Assembly: GCA_038503035.1 (NCBI GenBank)
Contig: JAVSML010024002.1
Span: forward strand, 810,587 to 874,586
Source of the DNA: Crocodylus rhombifer
Lineage: Eukaryota > Chordata > Crocodylia > Crocodylidae
DNA length: 64,000 nt
Reading direction: 5' to 3'
Each line of letters begins with the position of its first letter. Positions within the stretch are counted from its first letter, which is position 1. Below the pieces are notes generated by a model, which was given only the letters and a program-made list of their open reading frames with translations, had not been told where the DNA came from and ran no database searches. This document shows positions 11,296 to 22,830 of the stretch, piece by piece. The position numbers and the translations under genes were made by a program.

Positions 11296-11425
11296 TAGGC
11301 ACACCTACATGTGTGCTTTAGTGCATATTAGCCTATTTTAATGCGCATTAAAGTGTCACTTAAAAACCATGCTATTCAGTTAATGTGCATTAAGACAGGT
11401 TAATGCACATTTTCCTAGCACCTCA
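11296..11425. mobile_element. Possible MITE fragment with TTAATGCGCATTAA palindromes
   Basis: Begins near taggcacacctacatgtgtg and contains a perfect 16-bp palindrome, tttaatgcgcattaaa (11337-11352), plus related ttaatgtgcatta and ttaatgcacatt copies. Such palindromic units are typical of small DNA elements in reptile genomes. No right terminus or target duplication was identified. Confidence 0.35.
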
Positions 11426-11471
11426 CAATGGATGGTGCCTGTACACAAGCTCAGGGCAATTGCATCGCATT

Positions 11472-11530
11472 GGAGCACACTCAATTTGAGTTTGCACACT
11501 CAATTTGTGTTGGAGCACACTCAGTTTCGG
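11472..11530 (+). repeat. About 20-bp tandem repeat, three copies
   Basis: gcacactcaatttg recurs at about 11475 and 11495, and as gcacactcagtttc at about 11515. Confidence 0.8.
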
Positions 11531-13640
11531 TAATTACCATGCTCCAGCAGCCTTCTGCGTTTTGTGTATCCCCATGTTTTAAAATGGCTGACCCATTCTG
11601 GAGCAACACACTCCTTATCAGAGGTGTGCAATTTATTTTGGCAGTTAAATAAAAATTGTCATCTTGATTATAATCTTGAAAGGTGTAGAAAGGTTTTTTG
11701 GGATTGCTTTTTTTAATCTAGGCTGGTAAACATTCATGGCCATCTTGCAAGATCCAGGCTACCCAACCTTTTTGGAATATATTTCCACAAACAGCTTTTG
11801 TTTAAAATGTGCTCATAAAGAATCACTAAAGCAAATTAGGAAAAAATACACATCCTAATTTAGGTGAAGTCTTCAGAAGATCTGAAAATTAAATGAACAT
11901 GTCATGGCTAGATTAGCTTTGTTTGTAATGCTAGTATTTAGATGCATCATTTATAAGCATAATCAAGGGACGTTTATTCACTTCAAAGGGCATAATGTAA
12001 CCTACTGAGCTCCATTTGCTATAGTTTGTTTATATTGGTTTTGGGATTTGATGGGCACTCTTCATCTTCTCCTTATTTGTGGTTTAAATTAAAAGGTCAT
12101 ACAGTCCAAGTTTAAAGAAAAAATCTGTGTTTCTGGCCGCTGTAGCCTATTGGTCAGCCTACTTTGAAACTGTATTTTGGAGTGATTCATTCCCTAGAGG
12201 TATAATGATCATTTTTCACATACAACCACTATTCATTCTCTCTGGAGACTCCTTGGTTCACTTCAGCCTATCAAGTACATATGTAAGGTCCCTTTTCAAA
12301 GAGGTATGTATCAGTGAAATTCTTCTGCTGGCTTTTCACCTACTAATTGCAAGCAGGGATATAGTTCTCCTTTTTCAAACAAAGCCACAATTTAAAAAAA
12401 AAAATCTTCTCTGAGTTTAACTGTGGTTATAGAAGCATATAGTGCATAAATTGTGATCATGATAATGTGAAGCTTTCATCTTAGCTTGAAACAGCATCTG
12501 TCCTCTATAATGTCTTTGAAATCTTGATTGATAAAGGATTTAGCCCTGTTTTTAATTACTGTATAATGTACTTGGCAAAGGTTAATATTTTGCATTGGGG
12601 TAGAGATCAGGAAGCTAATGCAAAGAAGGGTGTAGAATTCAGACTTGTGATTGACTACACCTTTCAACATTAGAGAAAACATACATTTTGGAGGCTGTGA
12701 GATTTACTATGTTTGAGAAATATGGAAGGATTTTTCTGCTTTGTTATTTTATAAATAGAACACTTTTTGTGTACTTGCAGCCAACAGCAATGTTGGATAT
12801 ATTTATTCAGTACATTTCCACTTCCTAAAAATAAAAGAAATATCTTCCAGCTTGGTAATTGTGATTCTATTTAACTTTTTTCTGCCAAATGGGTCAGATT
12901 TACTACTAGTGTATTCCTGTTAAAGTCAGTGCAATTAAATTAACCCTAGACCACCATGTTTCTCTGGAAAACATAAAGTTTAAAAAGGCATGCATGCTTC
13001 TAAAGCAAGCATAAATATTCACCAAGAAATGTTATCTCCATTGGCATTAGTAGCTTTGTGGACAGGCTGAACCTGATTCAAGATTTCATTCCCTATCTCT
13101 TATATGCAAAAAAAAAAAAGGAATGTATGCAAAGTACTTGGCAGCATATCCTGCAAAATGGCATTGCGATGAAGATATGGCTTCTTTTCTGTTTCCATCA
13201 TTTTGAAGGTGGTACTATAACTCTTTTTCTTGCTAGATGATTGTATAATCAAATAATGCTGTCAGTACTACAGGAACGTGGACTTCAGCATAACGCTTGT
13301 AACAGAAGAATGAAGAAGCTTTTAATTCTGATGACATGTATGGACCTTTAATAGTCATGCAATGATAGTGATAATGTCATGCAATTAGTTCATTTGCTGC
13401 ATAGAAGGAGGAGCTGAGTACTTTCAGAACCATAAGTAATGTAATAAACTCTGCATCTCCAAGAACTGGCACAGGAAACCAAAAGAAAGATTCCCAGTTT
13501 TATACAGAAAGTGCTGGGGATTAGGTTCGCAAGCCAATTGGCTAAGGAGAAATTAAAAAATATAAGTAGATAAACATTAACATTAAAGTACATACACTTA
13601 GAAGCTGAATAACAGATAACAAGCAGTAACACTTGTGGTT
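11531..13640. other. Unassigned AT-rich sequence
   Basis: No gene or repeat family recognised. A short motif with gtaaagtcagtgcaatt-like sequence near 12920 may be a worn copy of the short sauropsid palindromic repeats listed elsewhere. Confidence 0.45.
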
Positions 13641-15190
13641 ATACACTCAAGAAGGGGTAACTAATAACGCGCACTAGTACCGAGTGTAATGGGGCCCCTA
13701 CCTCATTACTAGAATGGGAAGGGCATCCAAGAGTACCTGGCTCTTTTGCCTTTCTTCATCCCTCTCCCTCCACCTTTTCCTATCTTGCATGTTTGTGTAT
13801 TTGCTGGTGTACCTTTTCCCTGGTTGAGGTCCCATCCCTTTTGGTTTCCTTGTTATGTGATTCTGATCCCTCCCCCCAACCTTGCTACCTTCCACTTTGT
13901 CTCTGTCTCTTCTCCCTGTGCCATGGCCGTGATGCCAGAAACAAACTTGCAGGTAGGGGAGCCTGAAACATGATGGCCACTGGGTCCAGGTGCTGGCAGA
14001 ACCTGATGACCCAGGGGGTGGAAGTAGAGAGGTCAAGTAACCCAGAGAACCCTGCATAAGCCCAATCCTCTGGCCAGAGGAGGAGGTCTGGCTGTTGAGG
14101 CTGTAGGGAACAAAGCCTTCTCCGAGAGGCAAAAGGACTGGAGCGCAGACTGCAGTGAGAGGACTCGGGAGGCAGCTCCGAGGGAAGAGAAGCTGTAAAC
14201 CTGCACAAGAAGCAAGCTAAGTACTCTTGGCACTTTCAGTTTCAGTTTCCTTTCTACTTGGAGCCTGCCACCAAGGGTGTGTCAAACCCCATAAGGAACA
14301 TTCCTTTGAACTGGGACTGGTGCTTGGATGTTATGGTTTTTCTTTATCCCTGGAGGGCCGGTTGTGGCTGTAGGGAAGGCAGAGGCCACTGAAAGGGGAT
14401 GACTGAGGACACCCCAAACTAGAAATTCTGCTGCGTGGATAAGGACTAGAGTATGCTCTGTGGCTGAATGAGGCTGAGCTTGCCTGGACTGTAAGGCAGG
14501 AGGGTTAGACACAGTATGTTCTGTGGCCAAATGAGGCTGATGGCAGAAGAAAAACAGACTCCAAGGCCCCCACCTGCTTCTGCAGAGGATATTGTGGGTT
14601 CTGGACCCTGAGGTCATCAAGTGCATGACCAGAGCTGAGCCAGGAGCTTGCACCCCTGAATAGTAGGCCCTGAGCTAGAGGGCTCAGTGAGAGTAAAACT
14701 GGGACAAGGCTGGGGAGGAACTTTGGACTAAACAGGGCCTGCCTCTTCCAAAGCATGCCTTGCCCTTTGTGTGGCCTCCCCCACTAATTTTGACATTGAG
14801 ATGTGGCAGACAGGATAACTAAATAGGGGAGCGACCAGAGGGTGTAGGTGCTAGTAGGCCGTTTGAGGTGGGTACCCTATAGTGGCACTTGTAAGCAGCC
14901 TACTCTGAGGTACAGACACTCAAAGAACCATGTCTCCTTCCCTACCTCCAGAGGTGTCCCAAACCAGCCTCTAGTTTGGAGAGCGCTGCATTGCTGTCTG
15001 TACACCCATGTCCTGCTGCTACAGTCCAACAGCCCTGGCTCCATCCCTCCTCCAGAGTCTACAGCCACACATTTCCCCTCTGCTGCTGCGTCTGGGCATT
15101 GTAGTTACATGCAGTTAGCACAGATTGACAATTCGCATTCAGTTCGCAGGGCTGCTGTCACACACCTACATTACAGTGAATTACATTAGC
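13641..15190. other. GC-richer block of unknown origin with internal duplication
   Basis: This block is visibly richer in G+C than its flanks. A unit beginning tatgctctgtggctgaatga (14452) reappears as tatgttctgtggccaaatga (14515), about 63 bp apart. The 144-codon minus ORF at 13698-14132 and its neighbours have no recognisable domain and overlap in several frames, so I treat them as chance. The block may be an unclassified transposon; no terminal repeat pair was found. Confidence 0.35.
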
Positions 15191-15607
15191 TTACACAATA
15201 CATTATAGTATAATGCTCTAGTGTGTCTAAGAATAATTTTCATATGTCTCTAAAATCAATGGGGACTTTATGACTTGGAGGATTAGTAAAGATACAGCTT
15301 GTTTTTACCATTAAATTTGTTTCATGTCTCCAGATCTCAAAAGATATAGTTTAATACGTTGAATCAGTGTTCAGTTCCCAATACCATTTCCCTAACCTCC
15401 ATCTTTTCTGCTCACTGCTCCAAAATCCTAAAAGGATATCAATTTGTCAGGCTCAGCAGTAACACCATGGATTGAACTGACATGGAAAATAAACTTTCTA
15501 GAGACAGCTTGCCCTGCTTGGGATTGAGGCATGTAGATGGTTCTGTGTGTCTTATTGTTCACAATTCTTCTATAAATATGCGGGGGGAGTAGTTTTAAAC
15601 TCCATAT

Positions 15608-16198
15608 TTATTGAGCAGCATCATATTGTTGATTAGACTTATCCACCAAGATATCCATTATGAACTCGGTCACTTTTGCAGGTGCCCTTTGAGGAATGCT
15701 TTTGTGAGTTAGATGCACTTGGCTAGAGAGAAGTGGCTTTTTGTTTTTTCGTTGGATTTTTTTTTGGGTGGGGGTTGTTTTTAATAAAAACCTGAATTCT
15801 TTGAGAACTTTACAAAACGTACCTGTTGTAATGGATCTCATTTCTCAAGATGCTTTTTTCAGTACATGTTGAGCATGTGGGGCAAACTCATTTACGCTGA
15901 CAATCAAGTCTTTTTCTAGTGTCATAATGATGTATCTAGGAGATGTAAGCTTGTATTTCCAGAGAACTATCTTCCGCATTTGGATGAGTAGTTGTTGCAC
16001 TTCTCTAGCTAGTGATTTTTTTTTTATTCTCCTCATGAGTGAGAGAAATGCAACCCAATGCTGGAATATTTTATCATCTATTGAAAACATGCCAATAAAT
16101 TTGTTATACTTTGGCAGAAGATACTTTTCAAAGAGACTGGCTGACAGCTTATTGAAAATCTTGGGGGTTGCTACAGTTCTACTTACAGACGACGACAA
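15608..16198 (-). other. Two consecutive minus-strand ORFs, unidentified
   Basis: Reading the minus strand, a 117-codon frame (16198 to 15845, opening at TTG) is followed after a few bases by a 77-codon frame (15841 to 15608). The first has a fairly protein-like mix, rich in Lys, Leu, Ile and Phe, with segments such as LFEKYLLPKYNKFIGMF and QHWVAFLSLMRRIKKK. I do not recognise a family. There is no obvious poly-A tail, promoter or splice architecture. It could be a decayed processed gene, the coding remnant of a mobile element, or chance in AT-rich DNA. The T-rich tract near 15750 damages the second frame. Confidence 0.2.
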
Positions 16199-16249
16199 TA
16201 TGTTTTACACTTGCATTCCCCATTATTTTTTTATTATTTCTGGCTTTTA

Positions 16250-18540
16250 ATGAAAACAGTGCCATAGACTAGCTTTTAAGCATTTATTTTTAGCTACTGT
16301 TTTTTTCTCTCCAAATTCACTCCTCATGTAAGATGTACCAAGGAAGCCAATAAATGTGGATAAGTTTCTTTCAGTCCCATGTTTTTTATATAAATATAGG
16401 ACTTTGACAGCACTTAGTGGTCCGCTGCTGTCTCTGCTGGGGACCTATACACTGCCTTTTAATAGGGATCAGTTTTGATGACCAGTGGGTTATTTTATTT
16501 TACAATTGTAGTACTGTTTATTATGAACAGGATAATGAACAAAAGAGGAAGTAGTAAAAAAGGATTGACTTCTCATACAATTTATTCAGAGAATAAAGGG
16601 GAAAAGAATAAAACTCTCTCACCTCTATTTTAAGTTAATCTTCTCATCCATGTGGGAGCTGAAGAGGTCTTCAAAAGGTCCACAGGAATGTCTTAGGAGT
16701 CCACATTCCTTATGCTGTGGATTTCTACTGCACACAAGCTCACCATGCGCTAAGATACATATTTCCCAACTATACAGTTGGAAAATGATCTGCCACTACA
16801 GAGGCTATGGAGAATCTCTACCCTGTTGACCCCATGGCTCTTAGACATAAGAGGGAGGACTGTCTGCCATGGGCCACCCAAAAGCACATCTTGTACATGC
16901 AGGATTTGTTGGGGGAAAGGATTTGGGTCTTTCTGAGGGTTGGGGGAGATTAAAAAAAAGAAAAATGACCCCAGAGAATTAGGTACACAAATCCTTCTGG
17001 CTTTCACTGGAGATTCTTCTCCTTACTTCAGAAAAAAACTTCCCTCTGGAAGCAGGTATCCTCTAATGTCATGTCATTATCTATGGAGTATAATTCACTA
17101 GCCTGGATTCCCATAAGGTTAGCCGCTACCATTCACAACTCAGTCTGCTAGCGTGGAGAAGAATGATCAGCCCAATTGTGTGGTCTTCTGTAATCTCTGC
17201 AGTGAGGCCAATAAACATGAAATAAGCCGTTTACAAAAATGTGATGTGAAGCACTCCCCAAAGCCACTGGTGCCAGCTGAAAAGCCATTTTTCACCCTTT
17301 CACAGATAAAGTAAAGCACTTAAGGAACAAGAGGTTTAGTTTGCTTTTTTTTTTGTGCTAACTAAAGCTTGGCTCTGATGACAAATGGCTCTAACATTGG
17401 CCTAACCAATAGACATTTGACACTTAAACTATCCATTGCAGGCCTGAAACAACTGTTTTATTTCCCTCTAGGAGAAGTCATAAAAAAACTAATAAGAAAT
17501 ATATCCATAGAAGAAAAAATGCAAAGTTGTCAGTGTTTTCTGCCACCAGAAATAACACCCCAATTAGTGCAGGTTTGTGATTGATTATTATTAAAAAGCT
17601 CTTTATACTGAGGCATACTTCACTGCTCTCTAGTCATAACTGTCCTAAACAAATCACTAGCTGACGCAGAAGAAATGTCCAAGTGTTTATAGGCTTTGGC
17701 TTGAGTGTTATATTCTGCAATTTGTGGTTATTGTAGAGAAACCTGAATCCTGTTGCCTTTTTCTGACATTATTCTCTCTTTTTGTATATACACTACCCTA
17801 GCCTATAGAGCAATAGTGTGAACAGTAGGATACCCAGAGCTTCCTTTTATGGGCATATTAGCCAAAATTCAAATGTGGCTCCATGCAAGTCCTGTGTAAA
17901 ATATTCTTCTCTCTAGTGTTCAGCCATTTCTTTGGGCAGATTTGCTTTGTAAGTGGCTGCCTAGTATATATATAGTTAAATTGACATTTTACATAGAGCT
18001 GAGGAAGTAAAGAGTTTGGAAAGGGATGAGTTGTGTGAAAAGTGTCAGCTTTCTTCAGTTCCTGTGATACTTGGCCTGCTATTCTCCTATGCTGTTACAA
18101 AAGTCTCGGTACACCTAATTGTTTTTCTCTGTTGCTCATGTTTTCTGAAGTCTACATACTTGTTAGCTTTTCCAAGAAAAAAATTGAGGGGGATGTTAAC
18201 CTCCTTTGCTATATTGGAAAGTTGTGCTAATTCATATGTTAGTAGCTTCCCACAATGGTTTAGAATATGTTCTAAGTATTTTGTCTTTTTAAATGACAAT
18301 GAAAGCACACATACAGAGGTTGCCATTGAAGTCATCATTTACCAGTACACTACTGTTTTGTATTACCACAGCCCCCACTTCCAGCCACTGTTAATAGAAT
18401 GCATTTGGGCTAATTGAGTAGTTACAATTATCAAATGATTTTATACATGACCTTCATTCTCAAACTAATATGAGCTCATAAGAGTGACTTGACATTGTGG
18501 GGGTGCTATGTTGTGTTAATGAGATATTTAGTGAATGGAG
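16250..18540. other. Unassigned sequence
   Basis: No recognised repeat. The 133-codon plus ORF at 18016-18417 overlaps ORFs in other frames and has no domain that I recognise. Confidence 0.45.
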
Positions 18541-18544
18541 CTCT

Positions 18545-19045
18545 GCCTGCTGGAATATAGGAATAGGGAAATGGGAAATAAGGAAAATGGGGCTTGAAGG
18601 GACCTCACAAGGGCATCTGCCTCCTGAATAGACCAAACGTCTGTCTAACCCACTCTTGAAAACTTCCAAGCAGGGAGTTTCCACAATTTCTCTAGGTAAG
18701 CTGGGAAGCTCCTCCTCATCTCCAAACTAAATTTCCCCTGCTGCAGCTTTACACCATTACTTCTAGCCCTGTCTCCCATGCCCAGAGAGAAAAGCCCATC
18801 TCCATCCTCTGTGTTATGGCCCTTCAGCTATTTGAAGATTGTTATCAAATCCCTGTTTGCTCACAAGTCTTGCATCCTGGCCCCTAATCATTTTATTATT
18901 CTTCACTGAACTCTCCAATCTGTCCACATCCTTCTTAAAGTCTGGGGTCCAAAACTGGACACAATATTTCAGGTGAGGCCTCATCAGGGCTGAATAGAAT
19001 TGAAGAAACCATTTCCTTTTACTTGCAAGTGACATTTCTGTCAAT
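18545..19045 (-). mobile_element. CR1-type LINE, C-terminal coding region and 3' UTR
   Basis: Read on the minus strand, this is the end of a CR1-like LINE. Translation near 19030-18880 gives FYSALMRPHLKYCVQFWTPDF, matching the (A)LVRP.L.YC.QFW signature seen in the better copy at 48835-49188. Below it lie the usual 3' features: a ctgaaatattgtgtccagtt segment, the ctattcaggaggcag region and the terminal aggtcccttcaagcc block near 18600. Frames are broken. It appears to continue beyond a gap at 19795-20028. Confidence 0.8.
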
Positions 19046-19794
19046 ATAAGCCTATCAGCAGATCTAGGATTTAAAAAAAGGGGGAAGCAGATGATGTGAT
19101 GCATCAGTACATGTTTTCTCCAGTTAAAGAGAAACTAGAAGCTTTACTAATAGTCTAGGGACCTAGAACTATATTATTCAGTTTAAGTTCAAAGCAACGG
19201 GAACTATAACTTTCTTAGAATGTGCACTAGTTTGCAGCCAAATTATATATTAACCAAAAATCCAACAAACTATACAAAAAGCTCTTGTTTCATAAGTCCT
19301 GTAGTCATTATAGATAAATGTACACCTCCTATTCATAGTCGTAAAACAAAAACTAACCTTCCTGAGTGTTGGGATAGTGCATCAAATACTTCACTGTTTT
19401 CTATTTCCATTTCTACACATAAGCTAATGTTCACCTGAGTTTAATATTACTAGAGTTGAGATTTTTAGCTAGCACTAAAACACTCTGTGGGGCTGGGAAA
19501 CAGATGAGCCAGATTACTAGCAATGCCTAACAGACAGAAAAAATGATGCAGAAAAGGTTAGCTTGAATAGTAGAACATCAAGACATTAAAAGTGAGAGAG
19601 GGTCATTAACACCTGTTGAGTGAAGAGAGTTTAGGAAAAATCAAATAGATTATAATGAGCCCAGAAGTTAACAGATTCCCTCACTGCGACTCCAGTAGAA
19701 ACGCTGCTGCCTCCCCAAGGCAGTTGGTATTAAAGTTTGGGTGGGGTGCGAATCAAAAGGGGTTACAACTTCACAGCTTTCCCCCGTCTTTTGC
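19046..19794. other. Unassigned insert between two CR1 segments
   Basis: About 750 bp separate two collinear minus-strand CR1 segments. This stretch is absent from the general layout of the element as I know it, so it is probably a later insertion, but I found no terminal repeats or coding region in it. Confidence 0.4.
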
Positions 19795-20028
19795 TAACAC
19801 TCGCCCCCTCTCTCATCATCTCCTGTACAAGCCAGTATGCTGTTGGCTTTTCTTGCAACAAGAATACACTGTTTGCTCAAATTAGCTTATGGTCTACTGT
19901 AACTACCAGGTCCTTCTCTGCAATATGGCAACTTAACCAGACATTCCCAGTATATTTGTATATGGAATTTATTCTGTGGTCTGTATTTGTGTATGTAAGT
20001 ATTTCTTTCCAAGAGCTGGACTTTCCTA
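19795..20028 (-). mobile_element. CR1-type LINE, region after the RT domain
   Basis: On the minus strand this contains gcagagaaggacctggtagt, i.e. the EKDLG(V) motif that follows the RT catalytic core (compare AEKDLGVIIDAKMN at 48930-48975), followed by a (V/I)FLLQEKPTAY-like stretch. It is collinear with 18545-19045 and probably the same insertion. Confidence 0.7.
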
Positions 20029-20135
20029 GGATCATAGAATCAATGGACCAGAAGGAACCTGGAAGAGCATCAAATCTGGTCCCCTGCCATAGGCAGGAGG
20101 TTAATGAGCTGAAACTAGCTCAACAAGGTGCTTAC
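20029..20135 (-). mobile_element. CR1 3' end, truncated
   Basis: The plus strand reads atcatagaatcaatggacca, then gaaggaacctgg; this is the reverse complement of a CR1 3' terminus (…aggttcctt…, then gattctatgat). Only about 107 bp remain before the hAT element begins. It sits against CR1 coding sequence in the same orientation, so it is a separate, later and severely 5'-truncated insertion. Confidence 0.7.
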
Positions 20136-20373
20136 TAGGGCTGTGCAAAATGACATCGTTCTGTTTTGACTTCCATTTTAATGTTTCAGTGGAACAGTGT
20201 TTCGTTTCAAATTTCATATTGATTTGAAACTGCTGTTCCATTTTGTTTCATCAAAACATTTTCATTGTTTCAATGCCGTTTGGACATTTCACCCACAGGC
20301 TATAATGAGGACTCATAAAACAGCCTATAACTTTGTCATTTCTTGCCTAATTTGTATGAAATTTACCGGGATG

Positions 20374-20650
20374 GTAGCCCCTTCTGAGGCCATGTAGTCT
20401 GCCAAGATTCAAGGAGATAAATGCAGGGGTTTCTGGGAAACTGCACCTTAAGCTGACAACAAGCAAAACTTGTGACATGGGTGACACGGTGAATGTGTTA
20501 AGGCATGGGGTGGGGGGATGAAAACTGCAGGGCTAGTGGCCCCTACTGAGGCCACGAAGCCTTCCAGCTTTCAAGGAGATAGGTGCAGGGGGGTTCTGAG
20601 GCCCTGCACCTCTGGCTGCTGACAGGCAAAACCTATGACATGGGTGCCTC
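20374..20650 (+). repeat. Direct repeat of about 160 bp inside the hAT
   Basis: Two successive copies share (c)cccttctgaggcca / ccctactgaggccacg, then ttcaaggagata(a/g)(a/g)tgcagggg, gctgaca, gcaaaac and tgacatgggtg. They start near 20374 and 20534. Confidence 0.85.
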
Positions 20651-20889
20651 AAGTACTCCCTGCATGCCTCATACAGGGAGTGCACCACCATCTTGCTGAA
20701 GGTGGTGCATGTGGGTGCTTGGTATGATGGGGCCATATGTGCCATGACCCACCTGAACCCTGCCTGCTGAACTAATGAGAAGGGCTGGCCATTGACAGCA
20801 AGCATCTTCCCAATGCTCTGGGTGATCTCGCTCGCCCTTGCAATGTGCCCCCCTCTCTGTCTGCCTTTCCCCCATTGTTCCAGGGTGAC
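20649..20889 (-). pseudogene. hAT-family transposase fragment
   Basis: Within a 130-codon minus frame (20925 to 20533), residues 13-93 read like the region just after the BED zinc finger in hAT/ZBED-type transposases. There is an ITQSI.KML segment, then QPFSLV, a GFRWVM segment, a P.Y..PTCTTFSK segment and a terminal LYEACREYL. The rest of that frame after residue 93 is encoded by the non-coding direct repeat of the element and is not transposase. No BED-finger C/H pattern is evident upstream; the 139-codon frame at 21549-21130 on the same strand is proline/serine-rich and may be a degraded N-terminal part. The DDE/RW catalytic domain and the hAT dimerisation tail are missing, so the product would be inactive. 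Confidence 0.75.
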
Positions 20890-22441
20890 CTGCCTCTGCT
20901 TTGGGGGGATGAGGGTTTGTAGCAAGAGGGGGACTTCCCTTTGGGTCTGCTTCCACTGGTGCCAGGCTAAGAAGGAGCAAGGGCAAAGGGGTGGTGCCTG
21001 CAGAGATGCATCAGCATCACTGTGGTGTCTTGTTCCCTTGCTCTAGCTAGTTTTGGTTCAGCAGCGCAGACAGATAGGGTATGTGGGATCATCTGCTAAC
21101 TCAAAATGATCCCAGCCCACACTACCCACTCACTTCTGGGGTGTGGGTGCATGTATGGATGCTGCAATTTCCCTTTCCTTAGCAGGCAGAGGCACAGCAA
21201 CAGGAGGAGCAGACTTGGCTGAGCCGCTTGCCTGTGCAACTTCTACCTCAGCCACCTCTGAAGTGCCTTCTGGTGAAGCAGACCTGGCTCTAGGGGAAAC
21301 CTGAGGGATATGGAGCAGAAACCCAGCTGATTCCTGCTCCTTCCCCAGAATTTCCCTTACTAGGGCACTGAGATCCAGGTCCGGATTTAGCTCTTTCTTT
21401 GGCACTGGAAGGCTCAGCATGGGAAGTGAAATGGGGGTGGAGGAGATTAGCATGATAGTGCTGCTGCTTGTTATCATGGTGGGGGGAAGGGTTATGGCTG
21501 GTGCTCTTGGAGGGGATGCCATCTCAGGCACAGGCAGTGGCACTGGCACTGCTCCCCTCTCCTTGCTGCTTGTAGAAACCTCATCCCTGCTAGTTGTAGG
21601 AAAGAGGCTGTCTCAGTTTAGGGATGGGGGGGACTTACACCTGTCCCTCTACCCCTCTTTCATCCCTCCCTGAAGGGATGCCAGCTTCCTTTCTACCACA
21701 CTTCATGGTGTGTTTCATAGTGTCTTGCTTTTATACAAATATATAAATGTATCTGCATTCCTATATAACATCTGTAAGGTATGCTGTGTATGCCGCAAGG
21801 TATAAATGTATAATTAAAATATAAATGTATCTCCTTTCCTATATAAATCAAACTCTATGGTGAAATATCCAATATACTTATACAATTAAAAAGAATAAAT
21901 CAATGAATATAATAATAAAATAAAAGGGTCTAGAAGAAAGCAAAAGATATTGTGGAATCACACTTGCTAGGTTAGGCTAGCATGTAGGAAATCATTCAAA
22001 TCAATGCTAGTAGTAGCCTTTGTTGTCTAACGCTCTTGAGCTGCTGAAAGACACAGCTCAGTAAATGTCAGACCCCAAGGCAGAAAGCAGGCCAATTCAA
22101 ACAATGCTGCCTTCTGGGCTGTTTTTCCATCCCTCCCCCAGAGCACTGGAATTGGAAGGGACCTCAGGGAATGATCACAGTCATTGGCCAGCTACACAGT
22201 CAATATGAGAGCAGTCCTTCCTCTCTCTTCCCCCTTCTTCCCCCTCCCTCTCCTTACTTTGTGTTTCCCTCAAGCCTGGCTTGAGCTTTCAAACCTGAAG
22301 TCTTTTCAAAATATTCAAAACGTTTCTAATGCCCTCATTTTGTTTCAAAGCTTTCAAAGCCCTTTGTTTCATTTCGATTTCGCTGTTTCGAACTTGAAAC
22401 AAGTTGAAACAAAACAGCCAGCAAAATTTTGCACAGTCCTA

Positions 22442-22830
22442 ATGCACTGGTGCAGTTGCATCCTCCTTTATTCCTGCTTCACCTAAAGTTCAAAACCAAC
22501 TGCCTGGCCATAGCAGCAGCATTTCTTATCAGGCAGCAGTGAGGGAGGAAGTCAACTGACTTTCTGGCTCATGAAAATCTACCCGATTCCTTCTAAACTC
22601 TTCATTGCACAGGTATTAATGACAATAATTTTTAATGGTCTTGATATTCCACTACTCAAGCTAGCCTTTCTTCTTCAATTATTTGTTTCTGTTAGCTGCT
22701 CCATGTAATGCAATGCCTATTTCATAGCCTGGATTCACAGGCAATCTACTGTCTCAACATCTCTAACTTATTCCAATAAAGTTATTTGTTTTGTATCAAC
22801 CTTAAACTTAATAATATAACCTTAGGCCCC
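22442..22830. other. Unassigned sequence between hAT and CR1
   Basis: No recognisable feature; may include worn LINE sequence continuous with the segment to its right. Confidence 0.4.

Larger units (their letters stand above)
20136..22441 (-). mobile_element. hAT transposon with transposase remnant
   Basis: Termini are tagggctgtgcaaaa on the left and ttttgcacagtccta on the right, with long inverted subterminal regions built of gtttc/gaaac motifs on both sides. The 8-bp flanks (gtgcttac and atgcactg) do not match well, so the duplication is decayed or one end is rearranged. Inside, on the minus strand, is a clear piece of hAT transposase (20649-20889), so the element once belonged to an autonomous line. 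The C-terminal catalytic half of the transposase is absent. The terminus tagggctgtgc is shared with the fold-back element at 6501-7565. Confidence 0.75.

Noticed and set aside
11472..11530. Regular 20-bp repeats considered as a CRISPR-like array.
   Set aside because: Only three units with almost no spacer; a simple tandem repeat in a eukaryotic genome.
13698..14132. 144-codon minus ORF, a possible gene.
   Set aside because: No recognisable domain, overlapping ORFs in other frames, and an internally duplicated GC-rich neighbourhood.
21130..21549. 139-codon minus ORF inside the hAT, considered as a separate host gene.
   Set aside because: It is Pro/Ser/Ala-rich, lies within the transposon and is best explained as degraded element sequence upstream of the transposase fragment.
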